A stretch of DNA of 64,000 nt from Actinomyces urinae (GCF_900119695.1 NZ_LT632547.1:806001-870000); one strand, 5' to 3'; shown: positions 9,025 through 18,832, numbered from the stretch's first letter. The notes: a model not told the origin generated them from the letters alone. Program-made: numbers and translations.

Positions 9025-10272
9025 ATGGCACACCAGCACTCACATATTTCTCGCACTGCTGAGGCTTCAACAACTTCACCGAGGGCGCGTCTGGTAATCA
9101 TTGTTCTACTCGCATTCATTACGGCTCTGACCGCTGTTGGCGCGTACGTGCTACGGCCCGACTGGGAGGGGCTTGAGCATGTTCAGGCCCTAACGGGTTA
9201 TCAAACCGCGCCCGGCGTTTCACGGGAGCAGGCCGAAATTCTTGAAGTGGAGCACCAGTGCGAAAGCACCGCATTGGCCGCGAGCGGAGCGCATTCTTGT
9301 GTGACGCTTACCGTCCGGCTGACCACGGGTGAGGATGCGGGGAAAGAGGCCATGATGGAATCGCCCGGCCCTGCCGCAGCCTCGCACCTGTCTGTGGGAG
9401 ACGTGATTCAGGTAATCAGTTCGCCAGGACCAAACGGCTCGGCGGTTTACAGTTTCACGGGGATTGAGCGCAATCTGCCCATCCTCCTTTTCGCGCTACT
9501 GTTCGTTTTGGTTGTGCTGGCCGTAGCTCGGGCGAAGGGAGCTATGGCGCTGGTTGGGCTTGCGTTTGCCGTGCTGGTGCTCGTTCGATTCATGCTGCCG
9601 TCGCTGGCGTCGGGAAGACCCGGGATTCTCGTGGGCGTGATTGGCTCAAGTGCGATCATGCTGGTTGTAATTCATGTTGCGCACGGTTTTTCGATGCGAA
9701 CTGCCTCCGCAATGTTGGGAACGTTTGCGGGCCTGTTGTTGGCTGCTATTCTTGGCACCGTTGCAACCAGGTTCGGGCACCTGTCCGGTTTTGTGGACGA
9801 AACCGCGTTTAACCTGTCCTCAAGCCTGCCGGGCCTGGATATGAGCCAGCTTTTGGTTGCGGCCATTATTTTGAGCGGGCTGGGCGTGCTAAACGATGTG
9901 ACGATCACGCAGTCCTCTGCAGTTTGGGAGCTGCGAATTGCCTCCCCCACTTACACGAAGCGAGAGATCTACTCGAGCGCAATGCGCATTGGACGCGATC
10001 ATATTGCCTCCACGATCTACACGATAGTGTTTGCCTACACTGGCGCCGCGTTGTCATCTGTCATGCTGATTGCACTGTTTTATGACCAGCCTTTATCAGA
10101 TCTGTTCGCAGCGGAGAGCCTTGCGGCCGAGGCCCTGCAAATCTTCGCGTCCGGCAGCGCCCTTATTTTGAGCGTGCCCATTACAACCGCGATCGCAGTT
10201 GCAGCCGTGCGCGGGCCGCAAGTACCCGCAGACACGCAAACGCCGGAAGCACAACAAGCACTCCCGGCGTAA
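9025..10272 (+). CDS. YibE/F-family multi-pass membrane protein
   Basis: The 415-residue protein has one N-terminal membrane helix (about 26-46), an exported domain of about 100 residues with two cysteines, and then about seven more helices. The segment from residue 150 to 390 (including ARAKGAMALVGLAFAVLVL, DVTITQSSAVWELR and GRDHIASTIYTIVFAYTGA) matches the YibE/F-like family. Its biochemical role is not established. The ATG has an AGAAGAAG ribosome site. It lies downstream of coaA on the same strand and converges on glmM with a 17-nt gap. Confidence 0.8.
   Translation: MAHQHSHISRTAEASTTSPRARLVIIVLLAFITALTAVGAYVLRPDWEGLEHVQALTGYQTAPGVSREQAEILEVEHQCESTALAASGAHSCVTLTVRLTTGEDAGKEAMMESPGPAAASHLSVGDVIQVISSPGPNGSAVYSFTGIERNLPILLFALLFVLVVLAVARAKGAMALVGLAFAVLVLVRFMLPSLASGRPGILVGVIGSSAIMLVVIHVAHGFSMRTASAMLGTFAGLLLAAILGTVATRFGHLSGFVDETAFNLSSSLPGLDMSQLLVAAIILSGLGVLNDVTITQSSAVWELRIASPTYTKREIYSSAMRIGRDHIASTIYTIVFAYTGAALSSVMLIALFYDQPLSDLFAAESLAAEALQIFASGSALILSVPITTAIAVAAVRGPQVPADTQTPEAQQALPA
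10240..10270. terminator. Weak hairpin at the YibE/F-glmM convergence
   Basis: Seven-base arms (ACGCCGG and CCGGCGT) enclose a 17-nt loop at the end of the YibE/F gene. On the minus strand the hairpin is followed by TTTGCG, so it could end glmM transcripts. The long loop and short T run make this uncertain. Confidence 0.3.
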
Positions 10273-10289
10273 GGCAAACGTCAGTAGTT

Positions 10290-11636
10290 CTAAAGCGACA
10301 GGCGTTCCTTCACCACTTCAGCGATTAGGCCGGCCTCGTGATCGGCCTGCTCCTGGGTTGCTGCCTCAACCATGACGCGCACCAGAGGCTCCGTGCCCGA
10401 CGGACGCAGCACCACACGACCGGTCTCGCCAAGTCGTTCCTCAGCCTCACGCACCGCAGCCACAACCGCCTCGTCATCCGTGCGCTTTTTATCCACGCCA
10501 CCCACATTGATCAAAATCTGCGGCAAACGCTTCACAAAAGCCGTAGCCTCTGCCAGCGAGCGATCCGTCTCCTTCAACATGCGTGCGATCAACAACGACG
10601 TCAGCACACCATCACCCGTGGTCGCATGATGTGAGGCAATCACGTGACCGGACTGCTCGCCGCCAAGCGTGTAGCCCTTCGCTCGCATCTCCTCCAACAC
10701 GTAACGGTCACCCACAGCAGTCTGCACCGTATTAATGCCCTGCTCCTTCATCGCGAGCACCAGACCCAGATTCGACATCACTGTGATCACCAGCGTGTCA
10801 TCAAACAGCTTTCCACGCCTACGCAGGTCCAACGCCAACGCGCCCATGATCTTGTCACCATCAACCAGGTTGCCCTCAGCGTCAACTGCCAAACAACGAT
10901 CCGCATCACCGTCATACGCCACACCAAAATCAGCCTTCGACGCCACGGTGAACGCCTGCAGCTGCTCCGGATGAGTAGAACCGCAATCATCGTTGATATT
11001 CCTGCCGTCAGGCGACGCGTTAATCACCACAACGTCAGCACCGGCCTCACGAAGCGCCTCCGGGCCGAACTTCGACGCCGAACCATTAGCCGCATCAACC
11101 GCGATGCGCAGGCCCTTCAACGACGTGCCAACCGCACCTACAAGATGCTCAATATAGGAAGACGAAGCGCGCGAATCGTCAAACTCGATCTCCCCAACCG
11201 CTTCGCCCACTGGGCGCTCCCACGGCTCACCAATCAAGCGCTCAATCGTATCCTCAACGCGGTCCTCCAACTTGAAACCGCCATGGGCAAAGAACTTAAT
11301 GCCATTATCCGGCATCGGATTATGTGACGCCGAAATCATCGCACCCAGCTCAACGTTCTCCGTAGCCGTCAAATGCGCCACCATCGGAGTAGTCGCCACA
11401 CCAATACGCGTCACATCCATACCAGCCGCCGCCAGCCCCGCGGCCAGCGCATGATCCAAGAACTCGCCCGACAAGCGCGTGTCGCGGCCAATAATCGCAC
11501 GAGGACGCGACCCCGAACCATTAGAAGAACGCGCCACGTACCTCGCGGCAGCCTCCCCCAGTTCCAACGCCAAATGCGGGGTTATATCCCTATTTGCAAG
11601 CCCACGCACACCATCAGTACCAAACATCCGAGGCAT
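10290..11636 (-). CDS. glmM: Phosphoglucosamine mutase
   Basis: This enzyme converts glucosamine-6-phosphate to glucosamine-1-phosphate for UDP-GlcNAc and wall synthesis. It opens with MPRMFGTDGVRG, has the phosphoserine loop ISASHNPM (Ser about 104), the metal loop DGDADR and the C-terminal phosphate-binding RPSGTEPLVRVM. At 448 residues it is the normal length. The ATG follows a GGAGGA ribosome site. It lies downstream of rplM-rpsI, a typical actinobacterial order. Confidence 0.96.
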   Translation of the reverse strand: MPRMFGTDGVRGLANRDITPHLALELGEAAARYVARSSNGSGSRPRAIIGRDTRLSGEFLDHALAAGLAAAGMDVTRIGVATTPMVAHLTATENVELGAMISASHNPMPDNGIKFFAHGGFKLEDRVEDTIERLIGEPWERPVGEAVGEIEFDDSRASSSYIEHLVGAVGTSLKGLRIAVDAANGSASKFGPEALREAGADVVVINASPDGRNINDDCGSTHPEQLQAFTVASKADFGVAYDGDADRCLAVDAEGNLVDGDKIMGALALDLRRRGKLFDDTLVITVMSNLGLVLAMKEQGINTVQTAVGDRYVLEEMRAKGYTLGGEQSGHVIASHHATTGDGVLTSLLIARMLKETDRSLAEATAFVKRLPQILINVGGVDKKRTDDEAVVAAVREAEERLGETGRVVLRPSGTEPLVRVMVEAATQEQADHEAGLIAEVVKERLSL

Positions 11637-11738
11637 AGCATTCCTCCAATCGCGGGCTACATGCGCCCTCTAACAAACAAAGAAAACGATACTCCTAAAA
11701 AACTTTTACCCCACAATCATATGAGCAAAACGCAAAAA

Positions 11739-11766
11739 GAGGCCCGCACCACGTGGTGCGGGCCTC
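11739..11766 (-). terminator. Intrinsic terminator after rpsI
   Basis: A perfect 28-base inverted repeat (GAGGCCCGCACCAC and its complement) lies 22 bases after the rpsI stop and is followed on the minus strand by TTTTT. It should separate rplM-rpsI from glmM. Confidence 0.85.
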
Positions 11767-11787
11767 CAAAACGCAATCAACCAAACA

Positions 11788-12279
11788 TTAACGCTTGGAG
11801 TACTGCGGAGCCTTACGTGCCTTCTTAAGACCAGCCTTCTTACGCTCCGTGACACGAGCATCACGAGTCAAGAAACCAGCCTTCTTCAAAGCCGGGCGGT
11901 TAGCCTCACGGTCAATCTCGTTGAGCGCGCGGGCAATGCCAAGACGCAAAGCGCCAGCCTGGCCAGACGTGCCGCCGCCATTAATGCGAGCAATCACGTC
12001 AAAACGACCCTCAAGGTCAAGAAGTACAAAAGGTGAGCGAACCAGCTGCTGGTGCAACTTGTTCGGGAAGTAGTCGTCCAACGAACGACCGTTGACCTTC
12101 CACTCGCCGGTGCCCGGAACTAGGCGCACACGCGCAACGGAGCGCTTGCGACGGCCCAGGCCAACACCCGGAGCGGTAATCGACTGGCCAGCGCCAGTCT
12201 TCTCGGTCTCAGTTTCAGTAGTGTACGAGCTGGGGGCGTTCTCCTCTTCCAGCACGTCGATATCGGTGGTCTCAGCCAC
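11788..12279 (-). CDS. rpsI: 30S ribosomal protein S9
   Basis: The C-terminal 125 residues are typical S9, from [12 protein letters not shown] through the final basic [12 protein letters not shown] tail that reaches toward the P-site. An acidic, Thr/Glu-rich N-terminal extension of about 40 residues precedes it, a feature seen in many actinobacterial S9 proteins. The start is a GTG at 12279 with a GAGGAGA ribosome site. It is co-transcribed with rplM, 44 nt upstream. Confidence 0.97.
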   Translation of the reverse strand: MAETTDIDVLEEENAPSSYTTETETEKTGAGQSITAPGVGLGRRKRSVARVRLVPGTGEWKVNGRSLDDYFPNKLHQQLVRSPFVLLDLEGRFDVIARINGGGTSGQAGALRLGIARALNEIDREANRPALKKAGFLTRDARVTERKKAGLKKARKAPQYSKR

Positions 12280-12323
12280 AGTTCTCCTCAGTTTTACTTA
12301 CTGGCGTCCACAGCGCTGGGCGC

Positions 12324-12767
12324 TTACTGGGCGACCTGGGTGATCTCGTAGGGAATCGGATTTTGAGCCGCATGAGGGTGCTCCGGACCTGCGTAGACAC
12401 GGAGCTTCTTCATCTGAGCTCGACCGAGCTTGTTATGCGGGATCATACCGCGAATAGCCTTCTCAACAGCACGCTCAGGGTACTTGGAAAGAAGTTCACG
12501 GTAAGAAATCTTCTTCAAACCACCCGGGAAACCGGAGTGGCGGTAAGCGAACTTCTGATCCAGCTTGTTACCAGTAACGGCGATCTTGTCAGCGTTAATA
12601 ATGATGACGAAATCACCCTGATCAAGGTTCGGCGTGAAAGTAGGCTTATGCTTCCCACGAAGTAGCCTGGCAGCCGCAGCTGCCACACGGCCGAGGACGA
12701 GGTCAGTGGCGTCGATAACGTACCACTTCTTGACGTCGTCTCCGGGCTTAGGAATATAGGTGCGCAC
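12324..12767 (-). CDS. rplM: 50S ribosomal protein L13
   Basis: This 147-residue early-assembly protein of the large subunit shows the family pattern [15 protein letters not shown] near the N-terminus and [19 protein letters not shown] near the C-terminus. It starts at a GTG at 12767, matching the usual MRTY-type N-terminus. It leads the rplM-rpsI pair. The 243-nt gap to truA holds a long-armed inverted repeat (CTGATCCGC at 12893-12901 and its complement at 12941-12949), which could be leader structure. Confidence 0.97.
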   Translation of the reverse strand: MRTYIPKPGDDVKKWYVIDATDLVLGRVAAAAARLLRGKHKPTFTPNLDQGDFVIIINADKIAVTGNKLDQKFAYRHSGFPGGLKKISYRELLSKYPERAVEKAIRGMIPHNKLGRAQMKKLRVYAGPEHPHAAQNPIPYEITQVAQ

Positions 12768-12892
12768 GGGCGTGGCCTTCTTCTTCTAATTCGGGAGCGC
12801 CGCAATATTCAATGACGAATAATTGCAACCGCTCACATTCAGGTATTGCTCGCGTCATTGCGTCTGGGCGTTAGACCAGTGAGTGGGAAGTT

Positions 12893-12949
12893 CTGATCCG
12901 CGCACACTAGACGCACAACGTCTTACAGCTTAACGACCTTGCGGATCAG
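12893..12949 (-). promoter_or_regulatory. Inverted repeat in the rplM upstream region
   Basis: Nine-base arms CTGATCCGC and GCGGATCAG enclose 39 bases, which themselves contain a small GACG/CGTC hairpin. It lies about 130 bases upstream of the rplM GTG. It could be a leader element for ribosomal-protein feedback or simply the end of truA transcripts; there is no T run. Confidence 0.3.
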
Positions 12950-13010
12950 CGTCAAAGGAACAGCGCCTATTAGTGGCGTATTACTCATAAAACACGCTGG
13001 CGTCGACCTC

Positions 13011-13919
13011 TTAGCAGTCGAGCGACCTAAACCTGCGCGTTCGTTTCTGCTGGTCCGCCCATTCGTCCTTACCAGGATACTCCACCGCAACCAACGTCAG
13101 GCCATGCGCGGGAGCGATCGGCACCGAATGAGACCTGCTGGGCTGTTCCACCAGCTGCTTCAACCATCCACGAGGACGTCGCCCGCGTCCTACCTCCACA
13201 AGCGCCCCTACCACGGACCTCACCATCGAATGACAAAAAGCGTCCGCCGATAAACGCACTTCAATTCCCGTTGAGGAGCGCTCCACCCTCACCTCTTCCA
13301 ACGTGCGAATAGTAGTAGCCCCCTCCCGAGGCTTACAAAACGATAAGAAATCGTGCTCCCCTAAGAGGTATGCCGTCTCCGCCTGCATGGCGCTCACGTC
13401 CAACTGCGAGCCAGTCCACCACATCGTGGCAGCGGTGAGAGGATCATTCGTCTCCACCCGATCTGAAATGCGGTAGCGATAGTGACGTTTAAGCGCACTA
13501 AACCGGGCGTCAAAATCAGCCGATACCACCCGGACAGACTTCACCACCACATCGGCACCAGCAGCCGCGCTGCCGCGCGACAGCAAACCATTCAAGCGCC
13601 CCTTCAGGGCCGCCATACCGGGCTCAAAATCACCCTCACGGTTGAGCTTCGAGATACGGCTCTGCTCCACATCAAAGTTCGCCACCTGAGCCGCCGCATG
13701 CACACCGGCATCAGTACGCCCCGCCACTGTTAGCGTCACCGGCGTGCGCAGAAGAGTTGCCAAGGCCTCCTCGACCTCACCCTGCACCGTGCGCAAACGC
13801 GGCTGACGCGCCCAGCCGCGAAACGCTGTCCCCAAATACGCTATATCCAAACGGACACGAACCACGGGATCTGCGGCCTGCTCAGATGCGGGCAGCGTGG
13901 CCTTTTCTAGACGTTCCAA
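13011..13919 (-). CDS. truA: tRNA pseudouridine(38-40) synthase
   Basis: This 302-residue enzyme makes pseudouridine in the tRNA anticodon arm. The catalytic aspartate sits in AGRTDAGVHA, and the family strands DIAYLGTAFRGWARQP and FCHSMVRSVVGALVEVGRG are clear. It overlaps the end of the upstream ROK kinase by 13 bases. The rplQ-to-truA neighbourhood is classic for actinobacteria, except for the kinase inserted between them. Confidence 0.95.
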   Translation of the reverse strand: MERLEKATLPASEQAADPVVRVRLDIAYLGTAFRGWARQPRLRTVQGEVEEALATLLRTPVTLTVAGRTDAGVHAAAQVANFDVEQSRISKLNREGDFEPGMAALKGRLNGLLSRGSAAAGADVVVKSVRVVSADFDARFSALKRHYRYRISDRVETNDPLTAATMWWTGSQLDVSAMQAETAYLLGEHDFLSFCKPREGATTIRTLEEVRVERSSTGIEVRLSADAFCHSMVRSVVGALVEVGRGRRPRGWLKQLVEQPSRSHSVPIAPAHGLTLVAVEYPGKDEWADQQKRTRRFRSLDC

Positions 13920-14656
13920 GCTCGCACCCCACCACGGATACCCGCATCATTAGGCACGATCACCACGTCGTCACCCAAATGTTCACGGTGAGACGGAGTA
14001 ATCCGTACCCCATTGCCTCCACCGATATACAGGCGGTCCCACATGTACATTGGACGCAGCGCAGCCACCGTACGGCGGACGCGACGCGACCAGTGCGCGT
14101 CCCCTAGCCGCAACCGCTCATGCTCCCCCAGGTAATCGTCGTACGTCAAACCCCAACGGATCGGCCCCTGCGAGATCTCCGTGTGCGGCGCAAGCCTGCC
14201 TGCATCAAACACCGCGTTTCCTAAACCGGTACCCAGCGTAATGATCATCTCTAGGCCCGTGCCCGCAATCGCGCCAGCACCCGCAACCTCCGCATCATTC
14301 AGCACGAGCGTAGGAACCTGGAGGCGCTCCTCCAAACTCCTGCGCATGTCAAACCGCGACCACAGCTGAACCAACTCGGGTAAGACCTTAGAGCGAGGGC
14401 CATCCTTCGTAATGTAGTGCGGCGTCGCAATCACCACACCGTGGCGAATCATGCCGGGCATACCCACCGTCACGCGATCCGCATGAGGCAGATGCGCCGA
14501 TAAATCCACAATCGTGTCAACCAGCAACACCGGCGGCAAAGGATAGGGCGTAGCCGTGCGCACAGCCGGGGCAATCATCGTGCCGTTCTCATCCAGCACC
14601 GATGCCTTAATGCCACCCCCACCGCAGTCAACAGCCAGGGTCAAAATCTCACTCAT
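13907..14656 (-). CDS. ROK-family sugar kinase, polyphosphate-glucokinase-like
   Basis: The 249-residue protein has the ROK/ASKHA phosphate-1 loop DCGGGGIKASVLD near its N-terminus, a catalytic-aspartate region VLNDAEVAGAGA and the phosphate-2 loop TLGTGLGNAVF. The length and the absence of the usual ROK zinc-binding cysteines point to the polyphosphate-glucokinase subgroup, which phosphorylates glucose from polyphosphate or ATP; the donor cannot be read from sequence. I prefer the ATG at 14656, preceded by AGGATGGGGAG, over an Arg-rich upstream extension. It overlaps truA and follows rplQ after a strong terminator. Confidence 0.78.
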   Translation of the reverse strand: MSEILTLAVDCGGGGIKASVLDENGTMIAPAVRTATPYPLPPVLLVDTIVDLSAHLPHADRVTVGMPGMIRHGVVIATPHYITKDGPRSKVLPELVQLWSRFDMRRSLEERLQVPTLVLNDAEVAGAGAIAGTGLEMIITLGTGLGNAVFDAGRLAPHTEISQGPIRWGLTYDDYLGEHERLRLGDAHWSRRVRRTVAALRPMYMWDRLYIGGGNGVRITPSHREHLGDDVVIVPNDAGIRGGVRAWNV

Positions 14657-14694
14657 GCTCCCCATCCTAGCGGCCCGCAACCTGCGCAAAACAA

Positions 14695-14730
14695 AAGGAG
14701 GGTGCGGACCAAACGATCCGCACCCTCCTT
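14695..14730 (-). terminator. Intrinsic terminator after rplQ
   Basis: Perfect 14-base arms (AAGGAGGGTGCGGA and complement) enclose an 8-nt loop, followed on the minus strand by TTGTTTTG. It ends the alpha operon 13 bases past the rplQ stop and lies just upstream of the ROK kinase. Confidence 0.85.
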
Positions 14731-14743
14731 GAAGCAGTCAGAC

Positions 14744-15280
14744 TTACTTCTCGGTTTCCTCAGCAGCCTCGGCCTCTTCAGCCTCGGGAGCTTCTACAAC
14801 CTCTTCAGCCTCTTCAGATTCAGGAGCCTGGGCGGTCTCCTGCTCCTTGACCTCGTCCTCAGCCGCCGCAGCCATAGCTGCAGTCTTGTCGGCCTCCGCG
14901 ATAACAGCCTTCTTCTCAACCTTCTCGGTCACGATCGAAATCTGAACCATCGGAGCGTTGTCGCCACGACGATTGCCGAGCTTCGTGATACGGGTGTAAC
15001 CACCCTGACGCTCCGGATCAATCGACGGTGCGATCTCATCAAACAACGTGTACAAAACGTCCTTATCCGAAATCGTCTTAGCTACCGTGCGACGAGCGTG
15101 AATGTCACCGCGGCGAGCCTTGGTGATCATCTTCTCGGCAAGCGGCTGCAAGCGACGAGCCTTAGCGGCCGTCGTCGTGATCTGTCCGTGAATGAACAGT
15201 TCCCTGGCGAGGTTCGCCAGAATGATTTTTTCGTGCGCCGGGCTTCCACCCAGACGAGGGCCCTTCGTAGGCTTGGGCAT
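14744..15280 (-). CDS. rplQ: 50S ribosomal protein L17, with acidic tail
   Basis: The first 120 residues are ordinary L17, beginning [18 protein letters not shown]. The last 55 residues form a very acidic, Glu/Ala-rich tail that would extend from the exit-tunnel side of the large subunit. Tails like this occur in other actinobacteria but not in the 120-residue enterobacterial protein. It follows rpoA by 30 nt and ends at a strong terminator. Confidence 0.97.
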   Translation of the reverse strand: MPKPTKGPRLGGSPAHEKIILANLARELFIHGQITTTAAKARRLQPLAEKMITKARRGDIHARRTVAKTISDKDVLYTLFDEIAPSIDPERQGGYTRITKLGNRRGDNAPMVQISIVTEKVEKKAVIAEADKTAAMAAAAEDEVKEQETAQAPESEEAEEVVEAPEAEEAEAAEETEK

Positions 15281-15310
15281 GATTTCTCCTATAAAACTTC
15301 TGTGCGATGC

Positions 15311-16300
15311 TTACTCGTCGCTGAACTGGATAGAACGAGGCTGATCAGTGGAACCACCGGGCATTACTGCGTCTTTAAGCGTCATGCCAAGACCAGCAAG
15401 CTTCTCCCTGATCTCCTCAATAGACTTCGTACCGAAGTTACGAATATCCAGAAGGTCAGCCTCCGAGTGAGCAACCAGCTCGCCAACGGTCAAAATACCG
15501 CGGCGACGCAAGGCGTTGTAAGAACGGGACTGCAGCCCAAGCTCTTCAATCGGAAGAGCCAGATCCTGCGCAAGCGTCTCATCCGTAGCGGACGGACCAA
15601 TCTCAATGCCCTCAGCCTCAGTATTCAGCTCGCGAGCTAGACCAAACAGCTCAACAAGCGTCTTACCAGCCGAAGCAAGAGCGTCACGCGGCGAAATGGC
15701 CGCCTTAGTCTCGACATCAACGACGAGACGGTCAAAGTCCGTACGCTGCTCAACACGAGTAGCTTCAACCTTGTAGGTAACCCGCAAAACGGGACTGTAA
15801 ATCGAATCAACCGGGATGCGAGAAATCTCGGCATCCGCACTCTTATTCTGAGCGGCCGAAACGTAGCCACGGCCACGCTCCACGGTTAGCTCGATCTCCA
15901 GCTTGCCCTTCTCAGAAAGCGTGGCAATGTGAAGATCCGGGTTGTGAATCTCAACCCCAGCAGGAAGCGAAATGTCTCCCGCCGTTACCTCACCGGCCTC
16001 ATCCTTACGGAGGTACATGACAACAGGCTCATCATTCTCAGACGAGAGAACGATCTCCTTGATGTTCAGGATAATCTCAGCGACATCTTCCTTAACGCCC
16101 GGCACGGTCGAAAACTCGTGCTGAACGCCATCAATGCGGATAGACGTCACAGCCGCCCCCGGAATGGAGGACAGCAAGGTACGACGCAAGGAGTTACCCA
16201 GCGTGTATCCAAACCCCGGCTCTAGGGGCTCCAGTGTAAAACGCGAGCGGTAGTCGCTAACCTTCTCTTCTGTCAGAGTGGGTCGCTGTGCAATGAGCAC
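15311..16300 (-). CDS. rpoA: RNA polymerase alpha subunit
   Basis: This 329-residue protein dimerises to nucleate RNA polymerase assembly. The N-terminal domain shows [25 protein letters not shown]. After a linker near residue 240, the C-terminal domain ([19 protein letters not shown] and a helix-hairpin-helix region to about 310) binds UP elements and activators. The start is a GTG at 16300. It sits between rpsK and rplQ in the alpha operon. Confidence 0.97.
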   Translation of the reverse strand: MLIAQRPTLTEEKVSDYRSRFTLEPLEPGFGYTLGNSLRRTLLSSIPGAAVTSIRIDGVQHEFSTVPGVKEDVAEIILNIKEIVLSSENDEPVVMYLRKDEAGEVTAGDISLPAGVEIHNPDLHIATLSEKGKLEIELTVERGRGYVSAAQNKSADAEISRIPVDSIYSPVLRVTYKVEATRVEQRTDFDRLVVDVETKAAISPRDALASAGKTLVELFGLARELNTEAEGIEIGPSATDETLAQDLALPIEELGLQSRSYNALRRRGILTVGELVAHSEADLLDIRNFGTKSIEEIREKLAGLGMTLKDAVMPGGSTDQPRSIQFSDE

Positions 16301-16438
16301 GTCTGTGATCCTTTCTGCTCAATATCCGCCATATGACATTGAGCGGTGTTACCAGCACTTGCCGGAACAGGTTTGGCGTTGAATAACCGGGAGGCTAATC
16401 AACATCGACGTGGAGACTCAAAGGTCTCGATGAAACGC

Positions 16439-16843
16439 TCAGACGCGGCGACGCTTCGGCGGGCGTGCACCGTTGTGGGGCTGCGGGGTGGCATCCTGAA
16501 TGGAGCCAACCTCAATACCCGTTGCCTGAAGCGAACGGATAGCAGTCTCACGGCCGGAACCCGGACCCTTAACGAAAACGTCAACCTTCTTCACACCGTG
16601 CTCCTGGGCGCGGCGAGCTGCGGACTCCGCAGCAAGCTGAGCAGCAAACGGGGTGGACTTACGCGAGCCCTTAAAACCGACCTGACCGGAGGAAGCCCAT
16701 GAAAGGACAGCACCGGTTGGGTCTGTGATCGACACGATCGTGTTATTGAACGTCGACTTAATGTACGCGTGGCCGTGGGGCACATTCTGACGAGTCTTGC
16801 GCTTGCCCTTACGAGCCACCGATGAACGCTTAGTAGTAGCCAT
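16439..16843 (-). CDS. rpsK: 30S ribosomal protein S11
   Basis: This 134-residue platform protein has the family segment [20 protein letters not shown] and the C-terminal basic [13 protein letters not shown]. The ATG follows AGGAGAA. It is 37 nt after rpsM and 138 nt before rpoA. Confidence 0.97.
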   Translation of the reverse strand: MATTKRSSVARKGKRKTRQNVPHGHAYIKSTFNNTIVSITDPTGAVLSWASSGQVGFKGSRKSTPFAAQLAAESAARRAQEHGVKKVDVFVKGPGSGRETAIRSLQATGIEVGSIQDATPQPHNGARPPKRRRV

Positions 16844-16880
16844 AACTTATTCTCCTGCGAGTAACAGCCAACCCAGCGGG

Positions 16881-17252
16881 TTAGGCCTTCTTCTTTCCGG
16901 CAACAGTGCGCTTCGGGCCCTTACGGGTACGAGCGTTCGTCTTGGTGCGCTGACCGCGGACCGGCAAGCCACGACGGTGGCGCAGACCCTGGTAGGAACC
17001 AATCTCAATCTTGCGGCGGATATCAGCCTGAACCTCACGGCGCAGGTCACCTTCCACCTTGTAGTTGCCCTCGATGTACTCACGGAGCTTTACGAGATCC
17101 TCTTCAGTGGCGTCCTTTGTGCGCAGATCCGGTGAAACACCGGTTGCGGCCAAGGCTTCCTTAGCGCGCGTGCGGCCAACGCCGTAAATGTAAGTAAGCG
17201 CAACTTCCAACCGCTTCTCGCGGGGGAGGTCTACGCCGGCAATACGTGCCAT
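16881..17252 (-). CDS. rpsM: 30S ribosomal protein S13
   Basis: This 123-residue head protein contacts the P-site tRNA and 50S bridges. It opens [14 protein letters not shown] and contains [19 protein letters not shown]. The ATG has a GGAG ribosome site. A 152-nt gap separates it from rpmJ. Confidence 0.97.
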   Translation of the reverse strand: MARIAGVDLPREKRLEVALTYIYGVGRTRAKEALAATGVSPDLRTKDATEEDLVKLREYIEGNYKVEGDLRREVQADIRRKIEIGSYQGLRHRRGLPVRGQRTKTNARTRKGPKRTVAGKKKA

Positions 17253-17404
17253 GTTTTCACTCCAATGGTGAAGTAGGAGGTGGTCACTTCATCATCTAGG
17301 TTCTAATCCCCAGCCCCGGCCTCCTCAACCGAGGGTCTCGCACCCGGGAAAATACCCCGGAGCGGCCGATGAAATGCTTATTGATTTATAAAACAGCTTT
17401 GGGC

Positions 17405-17521
17405 TTAGCGGCCCTGGCGCTGCTTGTGTCGCGGATTGTCACAGATGACCATAACCTTGCCGTGGCGACGAATCACCTTGCAGTTGTCACAGATCTTCTT
17501 GACACTCGGCTGTACCTTCAT
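17405..17521 (-). CDS. rpmJ: 50S ribosomal protein L36, zinc-binding type
   Basis: Translation of the minus strand from an ATG at 17521 gives 38 residues beginning [16 protein letters not shown] and ending [11 protein letters not shown]. The Cys-X2-Cys, Cys and His ligands of the zinc-containing (C+) form are all present. It lies 37 nt after infA in the usual infA-rpmJ-rpsM order. Confidence 0.95.
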   Translation of the reverse strand: MKVQPSVKKICDNCKVIRRHGKVMVICDNPRHKQRQGR

Positions 17522-17558
17522 GGTTCTACCTCCACCGAAAATCGGCTTAGTGTCGGTT

Positions 17559-17780
17559 TTACTTGTAGCGGTAAACGATGCGTCCGCGCGACAGGTCGTA
17601 CGGGCTAAGCTCGACGACGACGCGGTCCTCCGGAAGAATACGAATGTAGTGTTGGCGCATCTTTCCGGAAATATGTGCCAGAACTAGATGCCCGTTACCA
17701 AGCTCAACTCGAAACATCGCGTTAGGCAGAGCCTCCACGACGGTTCCTTCCATCTCAATGACGCCGTCTTTTTTCGCCAT
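17559..17780 (-). CDS. infA: Translation initiation factor IF-1
   Basis: This 73-residue OB-fold protein blocks the A-site during initiation. It is almost identical in character to IF-1 across bacteria, with [17 protein letters not shown] and [16 protein letters not shown]-like (here LPEDRV) segments. The ATG has a GGAGGAT ribosome site. A short hairpin (CCCTCA/TGAGGG, 17815-17830) lies between map and infA. Confidence 0.97.
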   Translation of the reverse strand: MAKKDGVIEMEGTVVEALPNAMFRVELGNGHLVLAHISGKMRQHYIRILPEDRVVVELSPYDLSRGRIVYRYK

Positions 17781-17930
17781 ATCCTCCGTCTATCCCCTAC
17801 AGGTCGTTTGGAAACCCTCAAAACTGAGGGCGAGCCTATGCACACCGAATTTCGGGTACAGATTATGGCCCAACCAACGAGTTTATAGGATAATTGATGG
17901 TCTGGAAAGGCCCCGAGCTTGTTAAATCAC

Positions 17931-18776
17931 TCACGCGCCGAGCGGTGTGGATTTCACCCCGTACGGAGCCAAACCGGCTGCGCCGCCATCTGGAGAAGTT
18001 AGCACCCAAACGCCCCGGCTTGTGCGCGCTATAGTGTGCTCCCAATGCGAGGCCAAACTTCCATCCGACGTCTTAACCGTCCAGTCATCTTCAAGCACAA
18101 ATGTTTCAATACTTCCATCGGTAAGCATTGGCTCTACCGCCAAAACCATGCCCGGCTTGATGCGTGGGGATAGACCTCGCGGACGGTAATTCAATACCTC
18201 TGGCGCCTGATGCATTGCGGTGCCGATACCGTGGCCCGTGTACTCCTCGATGATTCCGGCCTCCCAGTTGCCGTCGCGGCGTTTCTCCACCACTTCTTCA
18301 ACCGCGTCACCAATATCGTAGATGCGCTTCCCCTTCGCAACCGCGGCGAGGGCTGCCCACATCGATTCTTCCGTCACGGAGTTCAACCGACGAGCCTCAT
18401 CCGAACCGGCCTGATCGCCGCCCACAATCATCGTGAATGCCGCGTCACCATGCCACTGCCTGCCTTCGCGCTCCACGTAAGCCCCGCAGTCAAAAGAGAC
18501 CAAGTCGCCGCGCTGTAGCCTCGTCATGTCCGGAATGCCGTGCACCACCGTGTCATTGACCGAAATGCAAACCGTTGCCGGGAAGCCTCCGTAGCCAAGG
18601 AAGTTTGACTTCGCTCCGTGCTTTGCAATCACACTTGCCGAAACCTCGTCCAGCTCCAGCAATGTCACGCCCGGCACTGCCGCCTGGCGTAGCGCCCTAT
18701 GAATATCTGCTACAACCAGCCCGGCCTCACGCATCCACAAAATCTGCTTATCGGACTTCAGCTCAATTCGAGACAT
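17931..18776 (-). CDS. map: Methionine aminopeptidase, type I
   Basis: This 281-residue enzyme removes the initiator methionine from new proteins. The five metal ligands are visible in order: Asp in SFDCGA, Asp in GDAAFTM, His in YTGHGIG, Glu in AVEPML and Glu in HWEHTI. The substrate histidine is in TVVHGIPD. A GAGG ribosome site precedes the ATG. Oddly, a terminator-like hairpin ends only about 24 bases before the start codon, between adk and map. Confidence 0.95.
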   Translation of the reverse strand: MSRIELKSDKQILWMREAGLVVADIHRALRQAAVPGVTLLELDEVSASVIAKHGAKSNFLGYGGFPATVCISVNDTVVHGIPDMTRLQRGDLVSFDCGAYVEREGRQWHGDAAFTMIVGGDQAGSDEARRLNSVTEESMWAALAAVAKGKRIYDIGDAVEEVVEKRRDGNWEAGIIEEYTGHGIGTAMHQAPEVLNYRPRGLSPRIKPGMVLAVEPMLTDGSIETFVLEDDWTVKTSDGSLASHWEHTIARTSRGVWVLTSPDGGAAGLAPYGVKSTPLGA

Positions 18777-18800
18777 ATAAACCTCAACACATACAAAAGC

Positions 18801-18832
18801 GGTGAACCCGCTGAAATCTCAGCGGGTTCACC
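18801..18832 (-). terminator. Intrinsic terminator between adk and map
   Basis: Perfect 14-base arms (GGTGAACCCGCTGA and complement) with a 4-nt loop are followed on the minus strand by GCTTTTGT. It lies 10 bases after the adk stop and 24 bases before the map ATG. Confidence 0.8.

Noticed and set aside
12515-12805. Open frame overlapping rplM on the same strand
   Set aside because: It is in the wrong frame relative to a certain ribosomal protein and is Arg/Ser-rich, with no family match.
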